NCBI RefSeq assembly: GCF_019049245.1 | Contig: NZ_JAGMUK010000059.1 | Coordinates: 138,808-202,807, forward strand | Source of the DNA: Streptomyces sp. AC555_RSS877 | GTDB lineage: Bacteria > Actinomycetota > Actinomycetes > Streptomycetales > Streptomycetaceae | Direction of reading: 5' to 3' | Length of the DNA: 64,000 nt | In this document: positions 34,167-42,043 of the stretch, piece by piece | Numbering within the stretch: the stretch's first letter is position 1 | How the letters are laid out: each line of letters begins with the position of its first letter | Notes under the pieces: generated by a model | What the model saw: the letters and a program-made list of their open reading frames with translations, nothing else | Databases searched by the model: none | Told to the model about the DNA's origin: nothing | Position numbers and translations under genes: made by a program

Positions 34167-34427
34167 ATGAAACAGTGCACGCACGCCGACGCGCTGCCGC
34201 TCCCCGAGCCCGGGCCGCTGAGCGACACCTGCCTGGAGTGTCTGGCGACCGGCACCCATCCGGTACAGCTTCGGCTGTGCCTGACCTGCGGCCACGTCGG
34301 CTGCTGCGACTCCTCACCAAAACGCCACGCGACGGAGCATTACAAGGACTCGGGACACCCCATCATGCGGACCTTCGAGCCCGGAGAGGCATGGCGCTGG
34401 TGCTTCGTCGACCACGTGCTCGTTTGA
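34167..34427 (+). CDS. UBP-type zinc-finger protein
   Basis: 86 residues. The zinc ligands run C4, H6, then CLEC, CLTCGHVGCC and H-x-x-x-H in RHATEHYKDSGHPIM, matching the UBP-type zinc finger (zf-UBP) found alone in actinobacteria. In eukaryotes the domain binds ubiquitin C-termini; the bacterial role is unknown. It is often beside Na+/H+ antiporter genes in Streptomyces, as here with 86 bp between divergent starts. Confidence 0.88.
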   Translation: MKQCTHADALPLPEPGPLSDTCLECLATGTHPVQLRLCLTCGHVGCCDSSPKRHATEHYKDSGHPIMRTFEPGEAWRWCFVDHVLV

Positions 34428-34678
34428 CCCGGGATCCGGACGGTTCGACCGTCTGACGTCTGGGTACGTCAACCCGGCGCGCCCTCTTCCCAATTGGGCC
34501 CGCGAACCCCCTAGCCACGGAGCGTGTTCGTGTGTTTACTATGAGTGACAGCAAGGGGTTGGGGTCCCGGGGACAGGAAAGCTGAGAGCGCGGTAGCGTC
34601 ACCGCTGAACCACGTATCGCGTTACCCCCGGGGGGCGACCCTCGGCCCCGAAATGCTTGTACCACCTTGGAGGTGAGG

Positions 34679-35092
34679 GTGTCCCAGATCGCAGGCGAGC
34701 CCGCGACCCAGGACTTCGTGGAAGTCCGGCTGCCGGCTGCGGGTGCCTACCTGTCGGTGCTGCGTACGGCCACGGCCGGCCTCGCGGCCCGTTTGGACTT
34801 CACCCTCGACGAGATCGAGGATCTGCGCATCGCGGTGGACGAGGCCTGCGCGATCCTGCTGCAGCAGGCCGTGCCAGGCTCCGTACTCAGTTGCGTCTTC
34901 CGGCTCGTCGACGACTCGCTGGAGGTCACCGTCTCGGCGCCGACCACGGACGGTCACGCTCCGGCGCGGGACACCTTCGCGTGGACCGTGTTGTCGGCCC
35001 TGGCGGGCAAGGTCTCCTCGGCCGTCGACGAGGACAAGACCGTTTCGATCAGCCTCTACAAACAACGCGGCGCGGGACCCGGGCCGGCGTGA
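34679..35092 (+). CDS. prsH: Anti-sigma factor for SigH (RsbW-like kinase)
   Basis: 137 residues of the GHKL anti-sigma family: LDEIEDLRIAVDEACAILLQQA is the N-box helix, and VSISLYKQRG the last strand. The homologue, also called UshX or RshA, sits directly upstream of sigH in S. coelicolor and binds that stress sigma factor until an anti-anti-sigma protein displaces it. GTG 34679 (MSQIAGEPATQDFVEV) lies just after GGAGG; a TTG at 34667 is possible. The stop overlaps the sigH GTG by four bases. Confidence 0.9.
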   Translation: MSQIAGEPATQDFVEVRLPAAGAYLSVLRTATAGLAARLDFTLDEIEDLRIAVDEACAILLQQAVPGSVLSCVFRLVDDSLEVTVSAPTTDGHAPARDTFAWTVLSALAGKVSSAVDEDKTVSISLYKQRGAGPGPA

Positions 35093-36198
35093 GGGACGGG
35101 GACGGGCCGGTGCGGGACGAAGAGCGCGGCACACGGGAGCTGCCGACCGCCGAAAGCACGGGCGGCCCGAGCACATCCCGACGCATGGCGGACGGCATCG
35201 ACGGCATCCCCGAGCAGGCCCGGCCGCACCCGGAGGACGGCTCCTCGGAGACCGGCTTCCCGGGCGACGGGCAGCGTGATCGGGAAGGTGCCGTACAGAG
35301 CACGCCTCTGGACGGACGGATCGGGGTGTCCCCTGTCCGAGCGCAGGCGAGGGCTCGGGGAAGGGCTACGGGCGGGACGATGAGCGAGCACGAGCGAGAC
35401 GACGAGAAGGCCCCGCAGCGCGTGCAGGCCACACGGCACGACCCACAGGACCGCAGCGGGGCGCGGGCCCTGTTCCTGGAGCTGCGCACCCTGCCGGACG
35501 GCAGCCCGGAGTACGCGGAGCTGCGCAACCGGCTGGTCCGTATGCACCTGCCGCTCGTCGAGCACCTCGCGCGCCGCTTCCGCAACCGCGGCGAGCCGCT
35601 GGACGACCTCACCCAGGTCGCCACCATCGGCCTGATCAAGTCGGTCGACCGTTTCGACCCGGACCGCGGCGTGGAGTTCTCGACGTACGCGACTCCTACG
35701 GTCGTCGGCGAGATCAAGCGGCACTTCCGTGACAAGGGCTGGGCGGTGCGCGTCCCGCGCAGGCTCCAGGAGCTGCGGCTGGCGCTGACCACGGCCACCG
35801 CCGAACTCTCCCAGCAGCACGGCCGCTCCCCGACGGTGCACGAGCTGGCCGAGAAGCTGGCCATCTCGGAGGAGGAGGTCCTGGAGGGCCTGGAGTCCGC
35901 CAACGCGTACTCCACGCTGTCCCTGGACGTCCCCGACACCGACGACGAGTCCCCCGCGGTCGCGGACACGCTGGGCGCGGAGGACGAGGCACTGGAGGGC
36001 GTCGAGTACCGGGAGTCGCTCAAGCCGCTCCTCGAGGACCTGCCCCCGCGCGAGAAGCGGATCCTGTTGCTGCGGTTCTTCGGCAACATGACCCAGTCGC
36101 AGATCGCGCAGGAGGTCGGCATCTCACAGATGCACGTCTCCCGGCTGCTGGCCCGGACCTTGGCCCAGCTGCGGGAGAAGCTGCTGGTGGAGGAGTAA
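35089..36198 (+). CDS. sigH: Stress-response sigma factor SigH (SigB/SigF family)
   Basis: 369 residues from GTG 35089. The first 97 residues are disordered and charged; the sigma fold starts near residue 125: region 2 has LPLVEHLARRFRNRGEPLDDL and DRGVEFSTYATPTVVGEIKRH, region 3 GWAVRVPRRLQELRL, region 4 QIAQEVGISQMHVSRLLART. It directs genes for osmotic stress and development and is held by PrsH. An internal ATG at 35380 (MSEHERDDEKAPQRV) with GGAAGGG-like spacing would give a 272-residue form; multiple SigH isoforms are known in S. coelicolor. Confidence 0.93.
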   Translation: MRDGDGPVRDEERGTRELPTAESTGGPSTSRRMADGIDGIPEQARPHPEDGSSETGFPGDGQRDREGAVQSTPLDGRIGVSPVRAQARARGRATGGTMSEHERDDEKAPQRVQATRHDPQDRSGARALFLELRTLPDGSPEYAELRNRLVRMHLPLVEHLARRFRNRGEPLDDLTQVATIGLIKSVDRFDPDRGVEFSTYATPTVVGEIKRHFRDKGWAVRVPRRLQELRLALTTATAELSQQHGRSPTVHELAEKLAISEEEVLEGLESANAYSTLSLDVPDTDDESPAVADTLGAEDEALEGVEYRESLKPLLEDLPPREKRILLLRFFGNMTQSQIAQEVGISQMHVSRLLARTLAQLREKLLVEE

Positions 36199-36237
36199 CG
36201 CCTCAGGCGTACGCGTCAGAGGTAACGCCTGTGGCAG

Positions 36238-36693
36238 TTACTTCTGTACGTTGCCGGGCCCCCGGATCCCGAGGGCCCGGGTCGTCTCCGCGTTGACGAG
36301 CAGGACCAGCGCGGTCACGGCCACCACCGCGAGCGCGATCCCCGCCGGAATCGCCAGGCTGTCGGCCTGCAGCAGGTTGTAGGCCACCGGCAGTGCCATG
36401 ATCTGCGTGATGACGGCCGGCCCCCGGCTCCAGCTGCGCCGGGCGAGCAGCCCTCGTGCGGCGAGCAGCGGCAGCAGTGCGAGCACGACCAGGGTGATAC
36501 CCCCGGTGACGGCCGACTGCCCGTCGTCCGCGTCCCCCGCGAAGCCCTCCACCAGCATCCATCCGCCGCCGACTGCCAGGGCGAGCCCCTCCATTGCGGC
36601 CAGCGCCGCCGCGGCGGTCAGCCGGGCCGGACGGGGCTCCGTGTCCCGGGCGGCTTCCGCGGCTTCGGGGGCGGGGTTCTGCTCAGCGCTCAC
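36238..36693 (-). CDS. Four-helix integral membrane protein of unknown function
   Basis: 151 residues. A polar Glu/Pro/Ala-rich N-terminus precedes about four hydrophobic segments (LTAAAALAAMEGLALAVGGGW, ITLVVLALLPLLAARGLLA, VITQIMALPVAYNLL, AGIALAVVAVTALVLLVN). No catalytic motif is visible. It starts with GTG and converges with sigH, 39 bp apart. Related proteins of unknown role are widespread in Streptomyces. Confidence 0.75.
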   Translation of the reverse strand: MSAEQNPAPEAAEAARDTEPRPARLTAAAALAAMEGLALAVGGGWMLVEGFAGDADDGQSAVTGGITLVVLALLPLLAARGLLARRSWSRGPAVITQIMALPVAYNLLQADSLAIPAGIALAVVAVTALVLLVNAETTRALGIRGPGNVQK

Positions 36694-36809
36694 CCCAGAA
36701 GGGTAGCCCTCGGGCCGTATGCCCCCGTGGCGAGGTTCACGCCCGGAAGTCTTACTTGATCACTACCTCGCCCTGTGCCCGGTACCACCCAGTAGGTACG
36801 CTGCAACCC

Positions 36810-37778
36810 ATGCGTGCACTTCTCGTGGTCAATCCGGCGGCAACCACCACAAGCGCACGTACGCGCGATGTCCTGATCCACGCGCTGGCCAGCGAGATGA
36901 AGCTCGAGGTGGTCACCACCGAGTACCGCGGCCACGCGCGCGACCTGGGCCGTCAGGCCGCGGAGAGCTCGGACATCGACCTGGTGGTGGCGCTCGGCGG
37001 CGACGGCACGGTCAACGAGGTGGTCAACGGCCTCCTGCACTCCGGCCCCGATCCGGAGCGCCTGCCCGGCCTCGCGGTGGTCCCCGGCGGCTCGACGAAC
37101 GTCTTCGCCCGCGCTCTGGGCCTGCCCAACGACGCCGTGGAGGCCACCGGCGCCCTGCTGGACGCCCTGCGCGAGGGCAGCGAACGCACGGTCGGCCTGG
37201 GCCTGACCTCCGGCACACCCGGCTCGGACGACGAGGCCGTGCCGTCCCGCTGGTTCACCTTCAACGCGGGCCTCGGCTTCGACGCCGGCGTGGTCGGGCG
37301 GGTCGAGCAGCAGCGCGAGCGCGGCAGGAAGTCCACCCACGCGCTCTACGTACGCCAGGCGCTGCGCCAGTTCTTCGGCGAGGCGCACCGCCGGCACGGG
37401 ACGATCACGCTGGAGCGGCCGGACGCGGAGCCGGTGACCGATCTGGTGCTGTCCATAGTCTCGAACACCTCTCCGTGGACCTTCCTGGGCAATCACCCGA
37501 TGTACGCGTCACCTAAGGCCTCGTTCGATAAAGGCCTCGACGTACTCGGTCTCAGCCGCATGACGCCGACCGCTGTAGCCCGGTATGGCACTCAGTTGCT
37601 CACTTCGTCCCCCGAGCGCGGACCGCACGGCAAGCACGCCTTCTCCCTGCACGACGCGGACCAGTTCACCTTGCATTCGAAGGTGCCGCTGCCCCTCCAG
37701 ATGGACGGCGACCACCTCGGACTGCGAACGAGCGTGACGTTCACAGGCGTACGCCGTGCACTGCGTGTGATTGTGTGA
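36810..37778 (+). CDS. Diacylglycerol/sphingosine kinase-like lipid kinase
   Basis: 322 residues of the DAGK catalytic family: MRALLVVNPAATTTSARTRD at the N-terminus, the nucleotide loop VVALGGDGTVNEVVNGLL (about residues 50-68), and LAVVPGGSTNVFARALGLP. The C-terminal half is a beta domain with FTFNAGLGFDAGVV. It should phosphorylate a lipid alcohol such as diacylglycerol in membrane recycling. ATG 36810 is directly preceded by CTGCAACCC, with no clear ribosome-binding site. It lies 116 bp from the divergent membrane protein gene. Confidence 0.9.
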   Translation: MRALLVVNPAATTTSARTRDVLIHALASEMKLEVVTTEYRGHARDLGRQAAESSDIDLVVALGGDGTVNEVVNGLLHSGPDPERLPGLAVVPGGSTNVFARALGLPNDAVEATGALLDALREGSERTVGLGLTSGTPGSDDEAVPSRWFTFNAGLGFDAGVVGRVEQQRERGRKSTHALYVRQALRQFFGEAHRRHGTITLERPDAEPVTDLVLSIVSNTSPWTFLGNHPMYASPKASFDKGLDVLGLSRMTPTAVARYGTQLLTSSPERGPHGKHAFSLHDADQFTLHSKVPLPLQMDGDHLGLRTSVTFTGVRRALRVIV

Positions 37779-38096
37779 GCAGAAAAGGCCAAAGTCCTTT
37801 CACTCGAACGTTTAGACCAGGGTCCACCCCATGGAAGTACGGCTGTGACCTAGTCGACACCGAGGAATCAAAAAAAACTTTCCGGTAGGGGTTGTATCCG
37901 CCGCTGAGGTTTGCGAGTCTCTACGTGGCGATCGAGACGGCCCGCAACACCGGCCTCCACTGATCACCAGAACCCCTCAACACACACAGGACCACACCAG
38001 GAAACCTGGCGGTCGGCCCTTCACTTGTTGAGGGATTCGTGAAAGCGTTCACATTCACAAGCAACTTGCATGTAATACCAAGGAGAGGTAGCAGCC
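37779..38096 (+). promoter_or_regulatory. Long upstream region of wblE
   Basis: These 318 bp hold no gene. An A-tract (about 37870-37877), a TTGTAT hexamer (37892) and a small inverted repeat GTGAAAGCGTTCAC (38040-38053) are visible. The wblE ribosome-binding site AAGGAGAGG lies at the end. A long 5' leader is likely, but no promoter could be assigned. Confidence 0.4.
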
Positions 38097-38354
38097 ATGG
38101 ACTGGCGTCACAACGCCGTTTGCCGCGAGGAAGACCCCGAGCTCTTCTTCCCCATCGGCAACACCGGTCCTGCGCTGCTGCAGATCGAGGAAGCCAAGGC
38201 CGTCTGCCGTCGCTGCCCCGTCATGGAGCAGTGTCTGCAGTGGGCGCTCGAGTCCGGCCAGGACTCCGGCGTCTGGGGTGGTCTCAGCGAGGACGAGCGC
38301 CGCGCCATGAAGCGCCGCGCCGCCCGCAACCGGGCCCGTCAGGCCTCCGCCTGA
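38097..38354 (+). CDS. wblE: WhiB-family iron-sulfur transcription factor WblE
   Basis: 85 residues. Four cysteines (C9, then CRRCPVMEQC) bind a [4Fe-4S] cluster, the G-V-W-G-G turn reads DSGVWGGLSEDERR, and the C-terminal basic tail (KRRAARNRARQ) contacts DNA. It is the orthologue type of M. tuberculosis WhiB1, a nitric-oxide-sensitive regulator that works with the primary sigma factor. As in mycobacteria, a PdtaS-type kinase is encoded next to it on the opposite strand. A terminator follows. Confidence 0.95.
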   Translation: MDWRHNAVCREEDPELFFPIGNTGPALLQIEEAKAVCRRCPVMEQCLQWALESGQDSGVWGGLSEDERRAMKRRAARNRARQASA

Positions 38355-38474
38355 CATACCCGCCCCACAACAGCCTCAGCTTGGCGGCGCGTACAGCGCG
38401 TACGCATCTCCCGCCCCCGAGCCGCAGCGCGCAGTACCCCCGATGCGCAGCAAAAGCTGGCAACGAGCATGTTG

Positions 38475-38502
38475 AGCCCCGGACCCTGAACGGTCCGGGG
38501 CT
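38475..38502. terminator. Bidirectional terminator between wblE and the kinase gene
   Basis: An 11-bp stem (AGCCCCGGACC/GGTCCGGGGCT) with a 6-nt loop is followed on the plus strand by CTTTGCTG. It lies between convergent genes and could stop both. Confidence 0.88.
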
Positions 38503-38528
38503 CTTTGCTGTGCGCTGGTTGTTCTGCC

Positions 38529-40004
38529 CTACTTGTTCGGCCGCACCGGGAGGTCCAGGATCACCTGGGTCCCTCGCTCCGGCGCCGGGACCATGTCGAA
38601 CGTGCCGCCCAACTCGCCCTCGACCAAGGTTCGTACGATCTGCAGGCCGAGGTTGCCGGCGGTGTGCGGGTCGAAGCCCGCGGGGAGGCCGACGCCGTCG
38701 TCCTGGACGGTGACGAGGAGGCGGGCCTCCTTGGTGGTGCCGCCGCGGACCGCGGTGACCTCGACGGTGCCGGTCTCGCCCTCACGGAAGCCGTGCTCCA
38801 GGGCGTTCTGGAGGATCTCGGTCAGGACCATGGACAGGGGTGTGGCGACCTCCGCGTCCAGGATGCCGAAGCGGCCGCTGCGCCGGCCGGTGACCTTGCC
38901 CGGCGAGATCTCAGCGACCATCGCGAGGACGCGGTCGGCGATCTCGTCGAACTCCACGCGCTCGTCCAGGTTCTGGGACAGCGTCTCGTGCACGATCGCG
39001 ATCGATCCGACCCGCCGTACGGCCTCTTCGAGCGCTTCCCGGCCGCGGTCGGACTCGATGCGCCGGGCCTGGAGCCTCAGCAGGGCCGCCACCGTCTGGA
39101 GGTTGTTCTTGACGCGGTGGTGGATCTCCCGGATGGTGGCGTCCTTGGTGATCAACTCGCGCTCACGGCGGCGCAGTTCGGTGACGTCGCGGAGCAGCAC
39201 CAGCGAACCGATGCGGGTGCCCTTGGGCTTGAGCGGGATCGCCCTGAACTGGATCACCCCGTCGCGGGACTCGATCTCGAACTCACGCGGCGCCCAGCCG
39301 CTGGCGACCTTGGCGAGCGCTTCGTCCACCGGCCCGTGGCTCGGGGCCAGTTCCGCGGTGGTCTCGCCCAGGTGGTGGCCGACGAGGTCGGCGGCCAGGC
39401 CCATGCGGTGGTAGGCGGACAGCGCGTTCGGCGAGGCGTACTGGACGATGCCGTCCGCGTCGAGGCGGATCAGGCCGTCGCCGACGCGGGGCGAGGCGTC
39501 CATGTCGACCTGCTGGTTCGCGAACGGGAAGGAACCGGCCGCGATCATCTGCGCGAGGTCCGAGGCGCTTTGGAGGTACGTCAGCTCCAGGCGGCTCGGG
39601 GTGCGCACCGTGAGGAGGTTGGTGTTGCGCGCGATGACGCCGAGAACGCGCCCTTCCCGTCGTACGGGAATCGACTCGACGCGGACCGGGACCTCCTCGC
39701 GCCACTCGGGGTCGCCCTCGCGCACGATCCGGCCCTCGTCGTGGGCGGCGTCCAGCAGGGGGCGGCGGCCGCGCGGGACGAGATGGCCGACCATGTCGTC
39801 CTGGTACGAGGTGGGGCCGGTGTTGGGCCGCATCTGGGCGACGGAGACATAGCGGGTGCCGTCGCGGGTGGGTACCCACAGCACGAGGTCGGCGAAGGAG
39901 AGGTCGGAGAGCAGCTGCCACTCCGAGACCAGCAGGTGCAGCCACTCGAGATCGGAGTCGTCGAGAGCCGTGTGCTGGTGTACGAGTTCGTTCATGGAGG
40001 GCAC
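38529..40004 (-). CDS. pdtaS: PdtaS-type sensor histidine kinase (GAF-PAS-HisKA_2)
   Basis: 491 residues. An N-terminal GAF-like domain (about 1-160, with SEWQLLSDLSFADLVLWVP) and a PAS domain (about 170-280, with DGIVQYASPNALSAYHRMG) are followed by HisKA_2 with the phospho-acceptor His in IREIHHRVKNNLQTVAALL and an ATPase domain (LTEILQNALEHGF, then DDGVGLP and GNLGLQIV). It is soluble. In M. tuberculosis PdtaS signals to the RNA-binding antiterminator PdtaR; the same partner type is expected elsewhere in this genome. GTG 40004 is used; ATG 39995 is possible. Confidence 0.9.
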   Translation of the reverse strand: MPSMNELVHQHTALDDSDLEWLHLLVSEWQLLSDLSFADLVLWVPTRDGTRYVSVAQMRPNTGPTSYQDDMVGHLVPRGRRPLLDAAHDEGRIVREGDPEWREEVPVRVESIPVRREGRVLGVIARNTNLLTVRTPSRLELTYLQSASDLAQMIAAGSFPFANQQVDMDASPRVGDGLIRLDADGIVQYASPNALSAYHRMGLAADLVGHHLGETTAELAPSHGPVDEALAKVASGWAPREFEIESRDGVIQFRAIPLKPKGTRIGSLVLLRDVTELRRRERELITKDATIREIHHRVKNNLQTVAALLRLQARRIESDRGREALEEAVRRVGSIAIVHETLSQNLDERVEFDEIADRVLAMVAEISPGKVTGRRSGRFGILDAEVATPLSMVLTEILQNALEHGFREGETGTVEVTAVRGGTTKEARLLVTVQDDGVGLPAGFDPHTAGNLGLQIVRTLVEGELGGTFDMVPAPERGTQVILDLPVRPNK

Positions 40005-40245
40005 GTATGCGAGCGTACCTGGGCAGATGGACGGGCCCGTAGAACACCCGCGGGCCGCGGCGCCTGGGAGGGACCCTCAACCCTCCCGGCACCGCAGCCC
40101 GGAGCAACATCGGCCGTGGGGTGTGCGGTCCCGGTCGGCCGAAGGATGAGGAGCCGGGGCAGTCAGGGCAGAGAGCTCCGGTTCCTCGGTCCGCCTTCCT
40201 GTGCGGGGAAGGCGGAAGCGTGCTCGTATTCTCTTGTCCCTACGC

Positions 40246-40262
40246 ATTGTGGACTAGACCAC
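40246..40262. promoter_or_regulatory. DasR-like dre site upstream of the candidate sRNA
   Basis: ATTGTGGACTAGACCACT contains the core GGACTAGACCAC, close to the dre consensus ACTGGTCTAGACCACT (one internal mismatch when read on the minus strand as AGTGGTCTAGTCCACA). It lies in the 375-bp region between pdtaS and a tetR gene, 240 bp from pdtaS and immediately before the predicted small RNA. Confidence 0.6.
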
Positions 40263-40385
40263 TACATGTGTCCATGCGTTGAAGCCTGTTTGTTGTTGGG
40301 ACTTTTTCGTGCGGCGCAACCGCTGGTCCCCAGGGTTCGGACGCCCTGGCATCCTTCACGCAGCCTAACCCGTGTGGGTTCATGT
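40260..40385 (+). ncRNA. Candidate small RNA, position of scr5239
   Basis: Three successive hairpins can form: GGGAC (40298) with GTCCC (40326) around an inner GCGG/CCGC stem; CCAGGG with CCCTGG (40330-40349); and AACCC-GTGT-GGGTT (40367-40380). Protein-coding potential is absent. In S. coelicolor the sRNA scr5239, about 159 nt, conserved and as I recall linked to DasR, lies beside this kinase gene and represses agarase and metE. The position and the dre site fit, but the ends and the strand cannot be fixed from sequence alone. Confidence 0.4.
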
Positions 40386-41012
40386 GCGGGGCCAGATGGC
40401 CATGGCAATTTCCGCGAGCGCCTCCAACTCCCCCCGGTTCGCGCCGTCGCGCGCCTGTTGGGACATGCCCTGGAAGACGGCGGCCGCGTGACGTGCGAGC
40501 GCGGCGGCATCGGTGTCCGGTGGCAGCTCGCCGGTGGCGATGTCCGTCCTGATGCGATTCTCCATGGCGGCGATGTTGGCGTTGCGCTGCAGGCGCAGGG
40601 CGCCCTCCACCTCGGGTGTCGTGCAGTTGGTGGCCGCGTGGATCACCAGGCATCCGTACGGGTGGGCGGGATCGGTGAACTCCACCGCGGCCTCGCGCAG
40701 CAGTCGCTGGACCGCGGCGCGTGCGGTCGGTTCCTCCTCCAGGGCGCGCTGAGCGAAGGAGCCGTACGTCCCGCCGTACACGCGGACGACTTCCTCGAAC
40801 AGTGACCGCTTGTCGCCGAAGGCCGCATACAGACTCGGGGCGCCTATACCCATGGTCCTCGTGAGGTCGGAGACCGAGGTCGCCTCGTAGCCGTGCTCCC
40901 AGAAGGCCATGACCGCCCTCTCCAGGGCGGTCGAACGGTCGAAGGAGCGCGGACGGCCGCGCGGCCTGGACGCCGGTCCGGACTTCACCTGAGTGTCCTC
41001 GGTGCTCACCAT
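40380..41012 (-). CDS. TetR-family regulator divergent from an SDR gene
   Basis: 210 residues. The HTH (about residues 22-68) reads ALERAVMAFWEHGYEATSVSDLTRTMGIGAPSLYAAFGDKRSLFEEVV, the common TetR_N form, and a helical ligand domain with CLVIHAATNC follows. ATG 41012 is used. A TATAAAAT box 10 bp upstream resembles a -10 region and would leave a very short or absent leader. Two related palindromes lie in the divergent promoter region, so it probably represses itself and the oxidoreductase gene. Confidence 0.88.
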   Translation of the reverse strand: MVSTEDTQVKSGPASRPRGRPRSFDRSTALERAVMAFWEHGYEATSVSDLTRTMGIGAPSLYAAFGDKRSLFEEVVRVYGGTYGSFAQRALEEEPTARAAVQRLLREAAVEFTDPAHPYGCLVIHAATNCTTPEVEGALRLQRNANIAAMENRIRTDIATGELPPDTDAAALARHAAAVFQGMSQQARDGANRGELEALAEIAMAIWPRT

Positions 41013-41025
41013 GGAGTGCATTTTA

Positions 41026-41087
41026 TAGCGGGTGCTAGAGAAGTGTCGGGCGGGATGTTGTACGGTTTTTCTGTAGCGACCGCTAGA
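41026..41087. promoter_or_regulatory. Two TetR operators between tetR and the SDR gene
   Basis: TAGCGGGTGCTAGA (41026-41039) and TAGCGACCGCTAGA (41074-41087) agree at 11 of 14 positions; the second contains the perfect palindrome TAGCG-AC-CGCTA. The centres are 48 bp apart. The first sits on the tetR -10-like box and the second just upstream of the SDR gene, so each could control one promoter. Confidence 0.75.
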
Positions 41088-41108
41088 TAATGCGAAGGGG
41101 GCGCCGAC

Positions 41109-41861
41109 ATGGGCGTGTTCACCGGCAGGACAGCACTCGTCACGGGAGCGAGCAGGGGGATCGGGCGAGGGATCGCCGAGCGGCTGGGACGTGACGGCGC
41201 GCGGGTCGCGGTGCACTACGGCAGGAACGAGGCGGCCGCGAAGGACACGGTCGCCGCGATCGAGGAGGCGGGCGGCTCGGCATTCGCGGTCGGCGTCGAG
41301 CTGGGGCGCCCCGGTGACGCCGAGGCCTTGTGGGAGGAGTTCGACCGGCACGCGGACGGGCTGGACATCCTGGTGAACAACGCGGGAATCGGGACGTCGC
41401 GGCCGTTCGAGGAGATCGACGAGAAGGAGTACGACCGGGTCTTCGCGGTGAACGTGAAGGCGCCGCACTTCATCACGCAGCAGGGCGCGTCACGGCTGCG
41501 GGACGGCGGGCGGGTCGTCAACATCTCCTCGGGCCTCGCGCGCAACGCCGCAATGCCGGACAAGATGGCGTACGCGATGTCGAAGGCAGCCCTCGACGTC
41601 TTCACCCGCGATCTGTCCAAGGTGCTGGGACCTCGGGGCATCACCGTGAACACCGTGGCCCCCGGGATAGTCGACACCGACGTCAACGCCGACTGGCTGC
41701 GGGCCGACGACGCGGCCTGGGCGGGCGCGGCGGCCATGTCGGCGCTGGGGCGGGTCGGGACGCCGGGCGACGTCGCGGACGTGGTGGCGTTCTTGGCGTC
41801 GGAGGCCGGCGGATGGGTCACAGGGAGCTGGGTGGACGCGACGGGGGGCTCGCTTAGGTAG
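41109..41861 (+). CDS. Short-chain dehydrogenase/reductase
   Basis: 250 residues, classical SDR. The cofactor loop is TGASRGIGRGIA, followed by NNAGIG; the catalytic Ser is in NISSGLA and the Tyr/Lys pair in YAMSKAAL, and PGIVDTD lies after it. Arg residues after strand 2 (HYGRNE) suggest NADPH. The C-terminus (WVTGSWVDATGGSLR) is complete. It reduces or oxidises an unknown carbonyl/alcohol. It is divergent from, and probably repressed by, the TetR protein. Confidence 0.92.
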   Translation: MGVFTGRTALVTGASRGIGRGIAERLGRDGARVAVHYGRNEAAAKDTVAAIEEAGGSAFAVGVELGRPGDAEALWEEFDRHADGLDILVNNAGIGTSRPFEEIDEKEYDRVFAVNVKAPHFITQQGASRLRDGGRVVNISSGLARNAAMPDKMAYAMSKAALDVFTRDLSKVLGPRGITVNTVAPGIVDTDVNADWLRADDAAWAGAAAMSALGRVGTPGDVADVVAFLASEAGGWVTGSWVDATGGSLR

Positions 41862-41954
41862 CCGGGCGGGGGCGCCGGGGCGAGCGTCTCGGCTCCGGCG
41901 GCCGTCGGCCTGTACGCCTTCTGCCATCTGGGCCGTGAGACCAGCCTCTGTTAG

Positions 41955-41970
41955 ATTGGTCTAAACCACA
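41955..41970 (+). promoter_or_regulatory. DasR dre site upstream of nagB
   Basis: ATTGGTCTAAACCACA matches the dre consensus (A/T-C/G-TGGTCTAGACCA) with one substitution in the core. It lies 74 bp before the nagB GTG. DasR control of nagB is established in S. coelicolor. Confidence 0.85.
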
Positions 41971-42043
41971 TAGGCCCTATCGGGTCACAGTCGAGGTCCC
42001 CTCTTCAGAGTCGAGTCCCCCTCTTCAGATCGGCAGGCCCAGC

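Noticed and set aside
32563..34170. A 535-codon frame opposite the Na+/H+ antiporter
   Set aside because: It is very rich in Arg, Gln, His and Asp and carries no motif; the opposite strand encodes a clear CPA1 antiporter with transmembrane helices.
37862..37894. Possible SigR promoter (GGAAT ... GTT) upstream of wblE
   Set aside because: The two elements are 22 bp apart, but SigR promoters need 18-19 bp, so the match is not acceptable.
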